A program made the translations under genes and the position numbers. From Paulinella micropora (taxonomy: Eukaryota > Cercozoa > Imbricatea > Euglyphida): a DNA stretch of 20,779 nt. The DNA lies in assembly GCA_009731375.1 (NCBI GenBank), contig BJOX01000198.1, positions 687,425 through 708,203 of the forward strand, in the 5' to 3' direction. Positions 20,361 through 20,779 of the stretch are shown piece by piece (within the stretch, counting starts at the first letter, position 1; every line of letters starts with the position of its first letter). The notes beneath the pieces are model-generated. The model made no database searches and had not been told where the DNA came from. It saw only the letters and a list, made by a program, of their open reading frames with translations.

Positions 20361-20634
20361 AAAAAGCTTAAAAAGCTTTTATTTTTATTTTTATTTTTAT
20401 TTGTTTACTTATTTATTTATTTTTTGTTTTGTTGTCGATTTTGGTTTTTTATTTGCACACTGCACAATAAGCAACTGTCCAGCCTAAATCCCAAGACCTT
20501 CTCGTTTCTTTTTTAGTTTGTTCTTTCTGCCCCGTCACTCCCGGTAGGTGAGCGATACAAAAATGAAATATAGACAAACACTTTCTCTTCTTCATTCATC
20601 CCTTCTCCTACGATTCTTTTCTCTTTTCTCTCTT
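20361..20634. other. T-rich low-complexity sequence
   Basis: TTTTTA and TTTA repeats, then pyrimidine-rich sequence. No gene seen. Confidence 0.5.
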
Positions 20635-20779
20635 CTTCTTCTTCTTCTTCTTCTTCTTCTTCTTCTTCTTCTTCTTCTTCTTCTTCTTCTTCTTCTTCTT
20701 CTTCTTCTTCTTCTTCTTCTTCTTCTTCTTCTTCTTCTTCTTCTTCTTCTTCTTCTTCTTCTTCTTCTTCTTCTTCTTC
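20635..20779. repeat. (CTT)n microsatellite at the window edge
   Basis: About 48 uninterrupted CTT units that continue beyond the window. Confidence 0.95.

Overview
This is a eukaryotic nuclear window: split coding sequence, GT-AG introns, tRNA-derived short interspersed elements, a MITE-like inverted-repeat insertion and extreme microsatellite density. There is no prokaryotic gene organisation. The taxon cannot be fixed from sequence alone. Many short, fairly GC-rich exons, a Ser/Pro/Arg-rich organelle-targeting N-terminus and an alpha-helical-repeat body would suit an alveolate (chromerid or coccidian relative) or another protist, but that is a low-confidence inference.

Most long open frames here are microsatellites read through without stops (runs of YLSI, CMYV, HTYI, THTH) and are not genes. 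Small non-repetitive islands on the minus strand do code. Reading from 16725 downward I can chain at least 12 exons (16725 to 7515), with GT after and AG before each exon and matching codon phase at every junction, into about 482 residues. The product starts with a 133-residue N-terminus that has no Asp or Glu until its last two positions, like a mitochondrial or plastid presequence. It continues as amphipathic helices rich in Leu and Ala, resembling organellar RNA-binding helical-repeat families (FASTK/RAP, OPR or HPR type). Six further exons (5364 to 1408) also match in phase and probably extend the gene by about 99 residues of charged helix. A 526-base gap (6778-7303) and an unresolved exon-like array (6021-6570) lie between the two blocks.

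The unusual part is the introns. They are nearly pure microsatellite, the repeat units themselves often supply the splice sites, and many exons have truncated, decayed copies of one edge arrayed in the neighbouring intron. There are ten extra copies of the exon 7 donor edge, six of the exon 8 acceptor edge, seven of the exon 15 acceptor edge, and repeated copies of the edges of exons 2, 6, 13, 14 and 17. These arrays look like minisatellites seeded from exon-intron junctions.

Layout on the + strand: 1-790 short interspersed elements with ATT tails; 817-5364 downstream exon block in TATG/TAGA repeats; 6021-6570 orphan exon-like array; 6591-6742 poly-G tract; 6778-7303 gap; 7515-16725 main gene; 16726-19430 microsatellites upstream of the start codon; 19431-20360 low-repeat sequence with a tRNA-like element; 20635-20779 CTT repeat running off the window.
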